A stretch of 64,000 nt of DNA from Deltaproteobacteria bacterium (GCA_016208165.1 JACQYL010000123.1:62001-126000), one strand, 5' to 3'; positions 50,926 to 60,479 are shown, counted from the stretch's first letter. Program-made: numbers and translations. The notes: generated by a model from the sequence alone, not told the origin.

Positions 50926-53091
50926 ATGTTTGCCGAGAGGTCGCAGCCAGACATCCCACTCATCGATAGAATCGTTTCATCCAAAGACCTTCCGACGCTG
51001 CCGGGTCTTTTGATCAAACTGATAGAAATCTGCAATCTGGAAGATACCAGCTTCCGTGATGTGGCGGAGATCATTGAAAAAGACCCATCCCTGTGTTCGA
51101 AAGTCCTAAAGCTGGTGAATTCGGCTTACACGGGTCTCTATCGAAATGTGGAGTCCATAGAGAGCGGGATTCTCGTGCTTGGGATGGACGCCATAAAGAA
51201 CATCGCTGTTTCCACCGGGGTCTACCAGGCGTTCAAGCGACTCGACGGCAATGCGACGTTCAATCTGAAAGCCTTTTGGTGGCATTCGCTCATGTGCGCC
51301 GTCACGGCTCGGCTCATCGCCAATCGAGTACGTTACGGGGCTCCGGAGGATGCGTTCCTGTCCGGACTGGTCCACGATTTGGGTAAGTTGGCTATTTGGG
51401 CCAATTGCCCGCAGGAGTACAGCAGCATCCTCGAGACGGCGGGAGGCGATCCCGAAGCGCTTCTCTCTGAAGAGGAGGCACTGGGTGGAGCCCATACCGT
51501 GGTGGGATCGTGGCTGCTTCATCAGTGGAAGCTCCCCACGTTCATGGCGGACGCCGTACTGTATCACCACGAACTTCCCAAACGCATTTTGCATTCCCTT
51601 CCGCTGGTGAGGATCATCTTTCTCGCCAATTTGATATCCACTCCCGCAACGAGCCTCGAGAAGAAGTTGAAGGTTGCCAAAGAACTCTTCGGTTTCTCGA
51701 GTTCCGACGTAGAAGCATTGTTTTCCAAGGCTGAAAAAGAAGTGGTCGACGTAGCCGGTTCCATGGAAATCGAGATCGAGGCGGACAAAGGACTGGCCGA
51801 TCGGGACTCGAAGCAGGACCTGGACCAGGCCAAGACCATGGCCCGGAAAATCCGCGATATTTCGCTGTTATACGGCACGGCCCGCCATTTTCTCGAAGCG
51901 CACAGCGAAACTGAAATCCTGAGAGTCGCTCGACAGGGTTTGCAGATCCTGTTCGACGTGCACGACCTTTTCCTGTTTATCTATGACGAGAGTACAAATC
52001 TGCTGGTGGGAGCGGATGGACGTGAAGGGCGGGAGAACTTGAAGTTCGATCTGGTCGTTCCTTTCGAGGAACAGACGAGCCTTCCGGCGAAGTGTCTGGC
52101 ATCCCGAAGGCCCACGGACTCTTTCAGCCCGGAAAACGAAACGTCGGCGACGATTGCGGACGAGCAGCTGATTCGCGCCACCGGCAGGGAAGGTATTCTA
52201 TGCCTTCCGATGACCGCGCACAAAAAGCCCGTGGGAGCCATCGTCCTCGGCGTGAACAGAAGCGAGTTCGGGCGCCTTTCGGAAAGAACCAACCTGCTGA
52301 ACATGTTCGCATGCCAGGCGGCCGCTGCCGTCTATGCATATCAACTGAGGGAGGCTCAATCTCAGTTGGTGCAAACGGAGCGCCTCGCCGCCGCAACGGC
52401 GGTCGCCAGAAGGGTGGTCCATGAGGCGAACAATCCGTTGGGCATCATAAAAAACTACTTACAGATCTTGAGAACGAAATTCGACGAGGAACATCCGGCC
52501 CATGAAGATCTGAGGATCATCAAAGACGAGATCGATCGCGTTGTCCAGATAATAGGCCAGCTATCCGACTTTTCCGCCGTTCGACGTCCACACAAAGATC
52601 AGGTGGATCTGAATTCGCTCCTGGCCGACCTCGCGAGGCTGACGGGGGAATCGCTCAAGCAGCTTAGAAATATCGGCCTGGAGCTGGACCTGGACCCGTC
52701 CCTGCCGGTGATGCGCAGTGACAAAGCGGCTTTGAAGCAGGTATTCATCAATTTGATGAAGAACGCCGTGGAAGCCGTTTCAGCCGGAGGAAACATCAGT
52801 ATCAGGACCCGCTGTGTCCCTCCGCGCTCAGAAATAATTGCCGACAGACTCGAGGACTCTTATCCGATCTACGCGGAAATTACGTTCGCTGACAACGGCC
52901 CCGGTGTTCCGGATGAACTCAAGGCGCGAATTTTCGAGCCTTACGTCACCACCAAGAGCAAGGGGCATGGTGGTTTGGGTTTGTCCATTGTCCACAATCT
53001 GGTCAGCGAACTCAAAGGCGCCATTCGCTTCGAAAGCGACAAAGAGACGGGTACGACCTTCAAGATCCTACTGCCGATTCCTAAGGGGTAG
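50926..53091 (+). CDS. HDOD-GAF sensor histidine kinase
   Basis: The 721-residue soluble protein starts with an HDOD domain (about 10-280: DLPTLPGLLIKLIEIC, DPSLCSKVLKLVNSAY, FLSGLVHDLGKLAIW), then a GAF-like domain (about 320-470), then a kinase core: H-box ARRVVHEANNPLGIIKNYLQ (His near 502), N-box KQVFINLMKNAVEAV, ADNGPGV and GGLGLSIVHNL. HDOD domains are regulatory modules related to HD phosphohydrolases. The hybrid kinase gene follows 23 bases downstream, so the two likely form one signalling unit. The ATG has only a distant GGGGAA upstream. Confidence 0.9.
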   Translation: MFAERSQPDIPLIDRIVSSKDLPTLPGLLIKLIEICNLEDTSFRDVAEIIEKDPSLCSKVLKLVNSAYTGLYRNVESIESGILVLGMDAIKNIAVSTGVYQAFKRLDGNATFNLKAFWWHSLMCAVTARLIANRVRYGAPEDAFLSGLVHDLGKLAIWANCPQEYSSILETAGGDPEALLSEEEALGGAHTVVGSWLLHQWKLPTFMADAVLYHHELPKRILHSLPLVRIIFLANLISTPATSLEKKLKVAKELFGFSSSDVEALFSKAEKEVVDVAGSMEIEIEADKGLADRDSKQDLDQAKTMARKIRDISLLYGTARHFLEAHSETEILRVARQGLQILFDVHDLFLFIYDESTNLLVGADGREGRENLKFDLVVPFEEQTSLPAKCLASRRPTDSFSPENETSATIADEQLIRATGREGILCLPMTAHKKPVGAIVLGVNRSEFGRLSERTNLLNMFACQAAAAVYAYQLREAQSQLVQTERLAAATAVARRVVHEANNPLGIIKNYLQILRTKFDEEHPAHEDLRIIKDEIDRVVQIIGQLSDFSAVRRPHKDQVDLNSLLADLARLTGESLKQLRNIGLELDLDPSLPVMRSDKAALKQVFINLMKNAVEAVSAGGNISIRTRCVPPRSEIIADRLEDSYPIYAEITFADNGPGVPDELKARIFEPYVTTKSKGHGGLGLSIVHNLVSELKGAIRFESDKETGTTFKILLPIPKG

Positions 53092-53114
53092 TTTAGACTC
53101 GATAGGAGTATCGA

Positions 53115-55082
53115 ATGGCTTCGCCGCCAAGAATTCTCATTGTCGATGACGAGAAAATGATGTGCGACAGCCTGCACTACCTGTTGAACAGGGAGCCGTA
53201 CGAAGTATTCAAGGCGTATGACGGAGAGCAGGCCATCAGGATGTTTTCGGAGGACATCTATGATCTGGTTCTCCTGGATGTCGTCCTGCCGGACATGGAT
53301 GGCTATGCAGTGATGGATGCCCTCTCACGTCGCAGCTCAGAGACGCTTATCATCATCATGACCGGCTACGCGACCATGGATTCGGCCATCGACGCCATAC
53401 GCAGAGGTGCTTACGACTATCTCAGGAAGCCCTTCGAGCATCAGGAACTGCTTCGCACGATTGAAAACGCCCTCAATCATAAGCGCCTCAAAGCCGAGAA
53501 AAAAGCGTTGGACGGGATGCTCGAGCTGTCCGAAGAGCGCTACCGGTATCTGGTGCAGAATTCACCCGACATCATTTACGCTCTGGATAAGAACGGTCGG
53601 TTCACGTTCATCAACTCCGTAGTCGAGAAGTCATTGGGATACCTCACCGACGATCTCATTGGGCGGCACTATTCTTCCATTGTGTACGAGGAGGATCTCG
53701 AGAAGGCCCGAGATCTGTTCGAGGAACCGGGCACATCCGGCCCTACCCGCAATGGAGAAGTCATTCGGCTTAAAGCTGAGAACGGCGCGGTCCTTGCGAA
53801 GCATTTCGAGATCCGAAATGTAGCGATGGATCTGCCCGTCTTTCCGGACACGTCGCCCCATTCCAAATACTCCGGGGGACGGGCGGTGACCCATGGAGTC
53901 GCCAGGGATGTGAGCCGGCGAAAACAGCTCGAGAAACAGCTCCAGCAGGCGGATAAAATGAAAGCCATCGGTACTCTGGCCGGAGGCCTCGCCCATGACT
54001 TCAACAACATTCTAATGGGCATACAAGCCTATACTTCCCTGATCCTGCTCAATAACGAAGTGGACAGCCCGGATTACGAACGAGCACAGCTCATCGATCG
54101 GCAGGTCCGAAGCGGGGCGGAACTCACCCGGCAGCTCCTGGATCTGGCCAAAGGCAGCACCAAGAAAGCGCGGTCTATAGACCTGAATGAACTGGTTCAG
54201 CAATCGTCGCGCATGTTCGGGCGCACCAAGAAAGAAATCACGATCCATGAGAACTACCAGGAAGCCGTCTGGAACATCGACGCGGAACCTGGGCAGATCG
54301 AGCAAGCGCTGCTGAACCTTTACGTTAATGCATGGCAGGCCATGGAAGGCGGGGGAGACCTCACCCTCGAGACAAAAAACGTATCCGTGGACGCAACGCA
54401 GGCTAAATCGCTGGGAGTGAAAACCGGTGATTACGTTACCATCTCGGTTTCCGACACGGGCGTCGGGATGGATGAGCATACGCAAAAGCGTGTTTTCGAA
54501 CCCTTTTTTACGACGAAAGGTCCCGGCCAAGGTACCGGGCTGGGTCTGGCTTCCGTTTACGGTATCATGCAATATCATTCCGGCGCTGTTACCGTGAACA
54601 GCGTCGAACACGAAGGGTCAACGTTTCGGCTCTATTTGCCTGCCTCCAAGGAGGCGGCTACGCGTTCGGAACGTTCTTCTTCAAAACTGCTTAAAGGGAC
54701 CGAAACGGTTCTGGTTGTGGACGATGAGGAGATGGTGGTCAACGCCGAAGAAGAAATGCTGAAGGCGTTGGGCTACGACGTACTGACGGCCCGCAGTGGT
54801 TTCGATGCGGCTGAAATCTACCGGCGACGACAACACGATATCGCTCTCGTTGTCCTGGACATGATTATGCCGGGCATTGGGGGCGTCCAAACCTTTAATC
54901 TGCTGAGGAGCATCGATCCAAACATACGGGTGATGATCGCAACCGGATTCAGCGACGACGATGAAGTGAGCGGCCTCATGCAGCAGGGATGCAGGGGATT
55001 CCTGCAAAAACCTTTCAACATAGAACGGTTGTCTCACAAGCTTAGGGAAGTGCTGGACACCCAACCCGCTCGTCCTGCCTGA
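53115..55082 (+). CDS. Hybrid sensor kinase with receiver, PAS, kinase and receiver domains
   Basis: The 655-residue protein has an N-terminal receiver (ILIVDDEKM, acceptor Asp in LVLLDVVLPDMDG near 56, Lys in YLRKPFEH), a PAS domain (about 140-275), a kinase core with H-box LAGGLAHDFNNILMG (His near 294), N-box LLNLYVNAWQAM, SDTGVGM and GTGLGLASV, and a C-terminal receiver (VLVVDDEEM, Asp in LVVLDMIMPGIGG near 584, Lys in FLQKPFNI). Receiver-first kinases take phosphate from a partner; the HDOD kinase upstream is the obvious candidate. AGGAG lies six bases before the ATG. No DNA-binding output is encoded nearby. Confidence 0.92.
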   Translation: MASPPRILIVDDEKMMCDSLHYLLNREPYEVFKAYDGEQAIRMFSEDIYDLVLLDVVLPDMDGYAVMDALSRRSSETLIIIMTGYATMDSAIDAIRRGAYDYLRKPFEHQELLRTIENALNHKRLKAEKKALDGMLELSEERYRYLVQNSPDIIYALDKNGRFTFINSVVEKSLGYLTDDLIGRHYSSIVYEEDLEKARDLFEEPGTSGPTRNGEVIRLKAENGAVLAKHFEIRNVAMDLPVFPDTSPHSKYSGGRAVTHGVARDVSRRKQLEKQLQQADKMKAIGTLAGGLAHDFNNILMGIQAYTSLILLNNEVDSPDYERAQLIDRQVRSGAELTRQLLDLAKGSTKKARSIDLNELVQQSSRMFGRTKKEITIHENYQEAVWNIDAEPGQIEQALLNLYVNAWQAMEGGGDLTLETKNVSVDATQAKSLGVKTGDYVTISVSDTGVGMDEHTQKRVFEPFFTTKGPGQGTGLGLASVYGIMQYHSGAVTVNSVEHEGSTFRLYLPASKEAATRSERSSSKLLKGTETVLVVDDEEMVVNAEEEMLKALGYDVLTARSGFDAAEIYRRRQHDIALVVLDMIMPGIGGVQTFNLLRSIDPNIRVMIATGFSDDDEVSGLMQQGCRGFLQKPFNIERLSHKLREVLDTQPARPA

Positions 55083-55242
55083 ACGGGGTATTCCGGAGAA
55101 TACCCGGCGCGCGAAACAGGATCAGACAGCACCGTTCTTCTTTTTGGGTGACTCTTCCAGCGCCATGGCGGGCGACCTCATCGCTTGCCGCATCGGAGAG
55201 ACCGGCCCGGGCGCGGACCGTATTCGCAGATGGGAAAAAGCG

Positions 55243-56208
55243 CTACAGCCATTTCTTCTTCTTGAACATGAACAGCATGGCCAATGCCAAAGCGACAAGA
55301 AGCCCCAAAAACAGGAAATACGCATAGGGAACTTTCAATTCAGGGATGTTCTCGAAATTCGTTCCATAAATACCCGCCAACAACGAGAGCGGCATCATGA
55401 TCGTTGCAATGATGGTGAGCACCTTCATGGAGCTGTTGATCTGCTGGGACAGCAACGAGTTGTATCCTGCCAGCGTTGCGTGCACGCGCTCTTGCAGGGA
55501 ATCGATGGTTGCTCCAAGACTGTCCATATGATCGAAAATCCCGCGGAGATATTTGTGCGCTTCATCGTGGATCAATTCCAATTTGGCCGCCACCAGATGA
55601 CGCATGGAGCGTTGCATGGGAGAGAGGCTGTTCTTGAGTGAACGAACCATCTGTTTGGCGCCGAGTATTTCGTCCAATATTCCCTCGGGCTTGTCTCCCT
55701 TCAGATAGGCCACTTCCAGTTGCTCCAGCCTTTCATCGATGCTGAATACTTGAGGCAGGAAGCCGTCCACCATGGCGTCCCAGAACAGGAAATAAATGAA
55801 TCCCGGAGTCCTTCCCACGGACTTGAACGATTCCTCGTAGGTATACAAAACCCTTTCAACGTAGGTTGAAGGCCCGCGATGCGCGGTGACGATGGCTCGG
55901 TCGTTCATGGCGATTACCAAGGGAGTGCAGCCAATCGTGTCTCCTTCTTTCTGACAGACTTGCACGAGGTCGATGAGATACTTCTGGTGGTGGCGGTAAT
56001 AGAAGGGCTCTCCCGGATATAAGGCGTTCCGGACGATTTCTTCCGGGATACCGAGAGAGCAAATAAAAGAGGTTACATCATATGAATCCTCGAGGTCGAA
56101 ATTCAACCATGCGAAGTTTGAGGGATCCAGTGACTCCATGGACACGGCTTCGGGTTTTAAGAGCTCGAACGTTTTGTCTGTGTTATGAAAAAGAATACTG
56201 AAACTCAT
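55243..56208 (-). CDS. corA: CorA-family magnesium/divalent cation transporter
   Basis: The 321-residue protein has the CorA layout: a large N-terminal cytoplasmic alpha/beta funnel domain, a long stalk helix (about 195-265) and two C-terminal membrane helices (about 258-282 and 296-313). The selectivity loop between them reads YGTNFENIPEL, that is GTN instead of the canonical GMN; GxN variants exist in the wider family and may change ion preference. A basic tail (FKKKKWL) follows. The ATG at 56208 has GGAG seven bases upstream; an earlier in-frame start at 56232 is less likely. Confidence 0.9.
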   Translation of the reverse strand: MSFSILFHNTDKTFELLKPEAVSMESLDPSNFAWLNFDLEDSYDVTSFICSLGIPEEIVRNALYPGEPFYYRHHQKYLIDLVQVCQKEGDTIGCTPLVIAMNDRAIVTAHRGPSTYVERVLYTYEESFKSVGRTPGFIYFLFWDAMVDGFLPQVFSIDERLEQLEVAYLKGDKPEGILDEILGAKQMVRSLKNSLSPMQRSMRHLVAAKLELIHDEAHKYLRGIFDHMDSLGATIDSLQERVHATLAGYNSLLSQQINSSMKVLTIIATIMMPLSLLAGIYGTNFENIPELKVPYAYFLFLGLLVALALAMLFMFKKKKWL

Positions 56209-56760
56209 CGCTAAACTCCACAGGAAGACCAAGGGAACCTTTCACACCGGACAGGTTTCGGGCGGGGCGGCTTCAAAGCGGAAAAAGACAAGAAAAAAAA
56301 CCCATCACCGGAGTGGATCCTGAAAACAATGAATGAAACCACTCCCGGTTTCTCTCGGCATGTTTTGCTCCAGTCAAAGGAATGCATCGCTGGAGTATCC
56401 GCTTCAAGGCTATGCGAGCCCCTTTTGGCTGTCAAGCGATTTCAACACCCTCAAAAGAGGACCCTCTCCTACGGCGTTATTCTGCGGACTGGTTATGCAT
56501 GGCGGTGTTTCGTTTCCGACAGGGAATGATGGGTAGAGAGAGAACGCTCGATCGGTTTGCCGCGGTCGACTCTACAACTCGCCGGGCGCGTGTGGTGACG
56601 CAGGTCCCCGGATAAGGTTCTACCATGTCGACCGTCCATCCGGGTCTGGATGATTTCTCCATCCATCCCGGTCGCAACGATCCGGCCCCAGGGTGGTGTC
56701 TCACGTTCGCGTTTCGAGGCCGGCATGCTCACAAAAAAATGCCCGAGTCCCAAAAAAACC

Positions 56761-56790
56761 TTGACTCGGGCCGTTCGTTCTATCTAATAT
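56761..56790 (+). promoter_or_regulatory. Promoter of the Rrf2-cydAB unit
   Basis: TTGACT (56761-56766) and TAATAT (56785-56790) with an 18-base spacer lie about 40 bases before the start codon of the Rrf2 gene. The -35 box overlaps the right arm of a hairpin. Confidence 0.75.
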
Positions 56791-56821
56791 AAGACAAACA
56801 AGATCATATTTATCCTATATT
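56786..56821. promoter_or_regulatory. Candidate Rrf2 operator
   Basis: AATATAAGA and TCCTATATT form an inverted repeat (8 of 9 positions match) spaced by 18 bases, overlapping the -10 box and transcription start. Rrf2 regulators often bind such AT-rich dyads at their own promoter, so autoregulation is plausible. Confidence 0.4.
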
Positions 56822-56830
56822 GGAGGCCGC

Positions 56831-57268
56831 ATGAGACTTACGCGATCCGGAGAATACGCCGTTCGTTGCATTCTTTACCTCTGTTCCCAACGGACCGGCG
56901 AGGTTTGCAGCCGCAAGCAAATCGCCCGGGAAATGGATATTCCTTACGAATTCCTGGGAAAGATCGCCCAGGATCTGGCGCGTCACGGCCTTGTCGAGCT
57001 AGTGCAGGGGTCCAAAGGAGGGTTGAGGCTCTTGCACTCTCCCCATGAGATCACGCTGCTGGACGTCGTCGAAGCCATCAACGGAGAAATCGGACTGAAC
57101 GATTGTGTGGTGCGTCCGGATTCCTGTCGGCGAAGCCCGACATGCACCGTGCATCGTGTGTGGCTGGAGGCTCGGTCGCAGGTTCGAGATACGCTACGCC
57201 GAGCCACTTTCGCTCGACTTCTCGACCAGGGGACCTGTCTGGCATCCCCGGAAGATGGAAAGCCCTGA
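56831..57268 (+). CDS. Rrf2-family transcriptional regulator with Fe-S cysteines
   Basis: The 145-residue protein has the winged-helix Rrf2 N-terminus (RLTRSGEYAVRCILYL, REMDIPYEFLGKIAQDL, LVELVQGSKGGLRL) and three C-terminal cysteines in C-x6-C-x5-C (DCVVRPDSCRRSPTC, about 91-105) that bind a [2Fe-2S] or [4Fe-4S] cluster in IscR/NsrR-type members. The cluster usually senses oxygen, nitric oxide or redox state. It lies 54 bases upstream of cydA on the same strand, suggesting it controls the cytochrome bd oxidase. Confidence 0.93.
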   Translation: MRLTRSGEYAVRCILYLCSQRTGEVCSRKQIAREMDIPYEFLGKIAQDLARHGLVELVQGSKGGLRLLHSPHEITLLDVVEAINGEIGLNDCVVRPDSCRRSPTCTVHRVWLEARSQVRDTLRRATFARLLDQGTCLASPEDGKP

Positions 57269-57322
57269 CACTAGTTTACACCCAAGTCGGTTGTCATACC
57301 CCATAAAAAGAGGAGAAACGTG

Positions 57323-58633
57323 ATGGATGTGTTGATGCTTTCCAGACTGCAGTTCGCCGCAGCCGCCTTCTACCACTTCTTGTTTGTGCCGCTGACGCTG
57401 GGACTATCCGTGATGGTGGCGCTGATGGAAACCAAGTACGCGCGTACGGGGGACGAGACGTACCTGAGAATGACCAGGTTTTGGGGAAAGGTCTTCCTCA
57501 TCAATTTCGTCATGGGCATCGTTACGGGGATAACGCTCGAATTCCAGTTTGGAACCAACTGGTCGAGATATTCGGAGTTCATGGGCGACATTTTCGGTTC
57601 CTTGTTGGCCATCGAGGCGTTGGGCTTCTTCTTCCTGGAGTCGACGATGATCGGCGTATGGATATTCGGCTGGAAGAAACTGTCCAGGAAAGCTCACGCG
57701 TTCGTCATGTGGCTCGTGGCGTTTGCATCCACCGGTTCGGCCGTATGGATACTGACGGCCAATTCATGGATGCAGCACCCCGTGGGTTATGTGATTCGCA
57801 ACAACCGGGCGGAATTGGCCGACTTCTTTGCCGTTGCTTCCAACCCGTACGCCATCCTCATGTTTTTTCATGTCATTGCCGCCGCATACCTGTTGAGTTC
57901 GTTCTTCGTCATGGGCGTAAGCGCCTATCATCTTCTCAGAAAAAAGAACCTGGAGTTTTTCACCAGATCCTTCCGAATGGCTCTGACCTTCGGTCTCGTC
58001 GTTTCCGTATTTTTAGTCATTGAAGGGCACTACCATGCGGCGGATCTGGCCCATACGCAGCCGGCCAAACTGGCGGCCATGGAATCCCACTGGAAAACGG
58101 AATCCAACGCACCCATGTACATGTTGGTCTGGCCGGATGCGGACAACGAGGGAAATTCCGTCGAGGCTCTACCCATTCCGGGCTTCCTGAGTTGGATGGC
58201 GTTCCACGACAGCAAGGCCGAGGTGAAGGGACTCATGGACTTCCCCAGAGACGAACGTCCTCCGGTGGCTCCCACGTTCTTTTCATTCAAGATCATGGCA
58301 TTCCTTGGATTTTACTTCGTTCTTCTCATGGTCGTCGGCTGGTTAAAACGGAACAGGCTGACGGAAAGCCCCGGCTATTTGAAACTGATGCTCTATTCCA
58401 TGTTCCTTCCATACGTAGCCATTGAGCTCGGTTGGATGGTGGCGGAAATCGGGCGTCAGCCGTGGCTGGTGTACGGCCTGATGAAAACCTCCGATGCGGT
58501 ATCCCATATATCCGTTTCCCAGGCCGCCGGCACGTTAATCGGATTTATCGTTATCTACAGCCTGCTGGCTTGCGCCGCGGGGTATCTCTTGGTCCGATTT
58601 ATCAAAGCGGGACCTCAGCCAAAGACTGCTTGA
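57323..58633 (+). CDS. cydA: Cytochrome bd ubiquinol oxidase subunit I
   Basis: The 436-residue membrane protein carries the haem ligand His18 (FYHFLFVPLTLG), the second His in EGHYHAADLAHTQPAKLAAM, and the family hallmark EIGRQPWLVYG near the C-terminus. At this length it is a short-Q-loop type. With CydB it reduces oxygen to water at high affinity, in an anaerobe typically as oxygen defence. ATG at 57323 has AGGAG seven bases upstream; a GTG directly before it is the alternative. Confidence 0.96.
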   Translation: MDVLMLSRLQFAAAAFYHFLFVPLTLGLSVMVALMETKYARTGDETYLRMTRFWGKVFLINFVMGIVTGITLEFQFGTNWSRYSEFMGDIFGSLLAIEALGFFFLESTMIGVWIFGWKKLSRKAHAFVMWLVAFASTGSAVWILTANSWMQHPVGYVIRNNRAELADFFAVASNPYAILMFFHVIAAAYLLSSFFVMGVSAYHLLRKKNLEFFTRSFRMALTFGLVVSVFLVIEGHYHAADLAHTQPAKLAAMESHWKTESNAPMYMLVWPDADNEGNSVEALPIPGFLSWMAFHDSKAEVKGLMDFPRDERPPVAPTFFSFKIMAFLGFYFVLLMVVGWLKRNRLTESPGYLKLMLYSMFLPYVAIELGWMVAEIGRQPWLVYGLMKTSDAVSHISVSQAAGTLIGFIVIYSLLACAAGYLLVRFIKAGPQPKTA

Positions 58634-58691
58634 GGGATCATTGGTTAAAGCAAAAGGTTGAAACGAGGAACACCGGAAGGAGGAAAATAGC

Positions 58692-59717
58692 ATGGATTTG
58701 CCAACGATTTGGTTTTTGCTCTGGGGACTGTTGTGGGCTGTCTACTTTGTAACGGACGGATTCGACCTGGGGATCGGCACGCTTCTGCCGTTCATGGGTA
58801 AAAGCGATACCGAGCGAAGGATTATGTACGATGTTATGGGCCCCCTGTGGGACGGAAACGAGGTATGGCTCATAACCGCAGGCGGGGTCACCTTTGCCGC
58901 GTTTCCCAAAACCTACGCGGTCATGTTCAGTTCCCTTTACACGCCTCTGATGCTGTTGCTGTTCGCTCTGATTCTACGGGGCGTTTCCTTCGAGTTTCGC
59001 AGCAAAGTGGAAAACCCGACCTGGCGGAAAATGTGGGACGGGTTCGCGTTCCTGGGAAGTCTCGTCCCGGCACTGTTGCTCGGGGTGGCGTTCGCCAATA
59101 TTTTCAAAGGAATCGCCATTGACGGGATGGGAATCTATCAGGGAACGTTGTTCACGCTACTCAACCCTTACGGCTTGCTCGGGGGCGTCTTTTTTCTGAC
59201 GTTTTTTCTGGTGCATGGAAGCATATGGCTCGCTGTGAAAACCGAGGGAGATTTGCACGATCGGGCGCTCAAAACGGCTCATGGACTCTGGTGGGTGCTT
59301 TTGGGCGCGGCCGTGGCTCTAATCCTGGCCGGCGCTTTCGCCACACGACTCTATGACAACTATCTGGCCCATCCGGCTCTGTTTCTGGTGCTTGCGTTCA
59401 CCGTAGTGTGCCTGCTGGGAGTCAAGTTCTATCTTGCAAAGGGCCGGCTGTGGAAGGCCTGGTTCTCCTCGGCCCTGACCATTGTTGGAGCTACGTTCTA
59501 CGGAATCGTCGGATTGTATCCCAATATGCTCCCGTCCAGCATCGATCCGGCATACAATGTCACTGTGTACAACGCCGCCTCGAGCCCAAAGACTCTCACG
59601 ATCATGTTCGTCCTGGCCGTGATCTTCACGCCGGTCGTGCTGCTTTACCAATTTTGGGCGTACAGGTTGTTCAAGGCCAAGGTTACGGAAGAGGATCTGA
59701 CGTACGATGAAGCGTGA
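58692..59717 (+). CDS. cydB: Cytochrome bd oxidase subunit II
   Basis: The 341-residue polytopic protein shows the CydB signature near the N-terminus (WAVYFVTDGFDLGIGTLLPF), then GPLWDGNEVWLITAGGVTFAAFPKTYA and the RGVSFEFRSK loop, with eight or nine membrane helices. It supports the haem subunit CydA and lies 58 bases downstream of cydA with AAGGAGG before the ATG, so the pair is cotranscribed. No CydX-like small subunit and no cydCD exporter genes follow. Confidence 0.95.
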   Translation: MDLPTIWFLLWGLLWAVYFVTDGFDLGIGTLLPFMGKSDTERRIMYDVMGPLWDGNEVWLITAGGVTFAAFPKTYAVMFSSLYTPLMLLLFALILRGVSFEFRSKVENPTWRKMWDGFAFLGSLVPALLLGVAFANIFKGIAIDGMGIYQGTLFTLLNPYGLLGGVFFLTFFLVHGSIWLAVKTEGDLHDRALKTAHGLWWVLLGAAVALILAGAFATRLYDNYLAHPALFLVLAFTVVCLLGVKFYLAKGRLWKAWFSSALTIVGATFYGIVGLYPNMLPSSIDPAYNVTVYNAASSPKTLTIMFVLAVIFTPVVLLYQFWAYRLFKAKVTEEDLTYDEA

Positions 59718-60200
59718 TTCCATGGAGTGGATCGCTTCAGATGCCCTGAAAAGGAAGACCGGTTGAACGAGAAAGAACACTTGACCGAAAGAGAGGAGCT
59801 TGCTTAATATAGGACTCGATGTTCCTATTCGTGACTTTTTTCTCGGACGGATACGAGCATGCGTTCCACGCGGATGTAACAAAACAAAGCCCCGGAGACG
59901 AAGATGTCTCTCGAGGGCTTTTCTTATTGCGACGAACACATAACCGAGGACCACGGAAGGGACTGCGAATTCAGGTAGGCAGTGAAATCGATCGGCCCGT
60001 GCCGTTATCCGATCGATGACCGGGCGCCGATTCGGCTGTAACGGGATCGTTGTTCGGAAGGCGTTGAACAGGTTCGGTTTCAGTTATATAAGTTGGAAGT
60101 CGCATTTCTTTTACGATGAGGCCTTGTCTTTTCAAACAGAGTTCAGGGGCAAAAATGCCGGCCTGGAGCCTCAGCGATCACCTCTAGAAGGGTAAGCGCC
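59718..60200. other. Intergenic region after cydB
   Basis: No gene is supported in these 483 bases. It contains the terminator at 59887-59927 and, at the right end, the ribosome-binding site (AAGGG) of the truncated chemotaxis-receptor gene. Confidence 0.45.
59887..59927 (+). terminator. Intrinsic terminator after cydAB
   Basis: AAGCCC pairs with GGGCTT, with an inner GAGAC/GTCTC stem, followed by ttcttatt. It lies about 170 bases after cydB. Confidence 0.7.
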
Positions 60201-60479
60201 ATGGCGAAAAGCCATATCTTCTATGATAAATATGCAAAGACAAAGAGACGGCTCTTTGTGGCTTTTTTGGTTATGACATTTGTATCGTTAGGCGCCGGGT
60301 TAGGGATTTTGAAGCTGAGTAATCTGAAAACGGTGGGAATGGGGCTCGAAACGGTTTATGAAGATCGAGTCAAACCGTTAAAACACCTAAAGAAGCTCTC
60401 TGATATATATGGAATAGATATCGTCGATACCGCGAATAAGGAATCTGACTTAATCACGATATCCCACGCCGGCCGGTGA
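60201..60479 (+). pseudogene. Truncated methyl-accepting chemotaxis protein (N-terminal fragment)
   Basis: The 92-residue frame has a good ribosome-binding site and reads like the start of a chemotaxis receptor: a basic N-tail, one membrane helix (LFVAFLVMTFVSLGAGLGIL, about 18-37) and the beginning of a four-helix-bundle sensor domain (VYEDRVKPLKHLKKLSDIY, IVDTANK). After residue about 80 the similarity stops, and a stop codon follows at 60477-60479. The rest of the sensor, HAMP and signalling domains are absent. The frame runs 26 bases into the end of the opposing EamA gene, so a deletion or rearrangement at about 60440-60455 probably removed the remainder. Confidence 0.7.

Larger units (their letters stand above)
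56209..56830. other. Intergenic region between corA and the Rrf2 gene
   Basis: No gene is supported in these 622 bases. The right end holds a hairpin (CCCGAGTC at 56742-56749 with GACTCGGG at 56763-56770), which on the minus strand is followed by a T run, and the Rrf2 promoter and dyad listed next. Confidence 0.5.

Noticed and set aside
59728-59772. 14-codon frame after cydB considered as a CydX small subunit
   Set aside because: No hydrophobic helix and no Trp-Tyr start motif of CydX/YbgT proteins.
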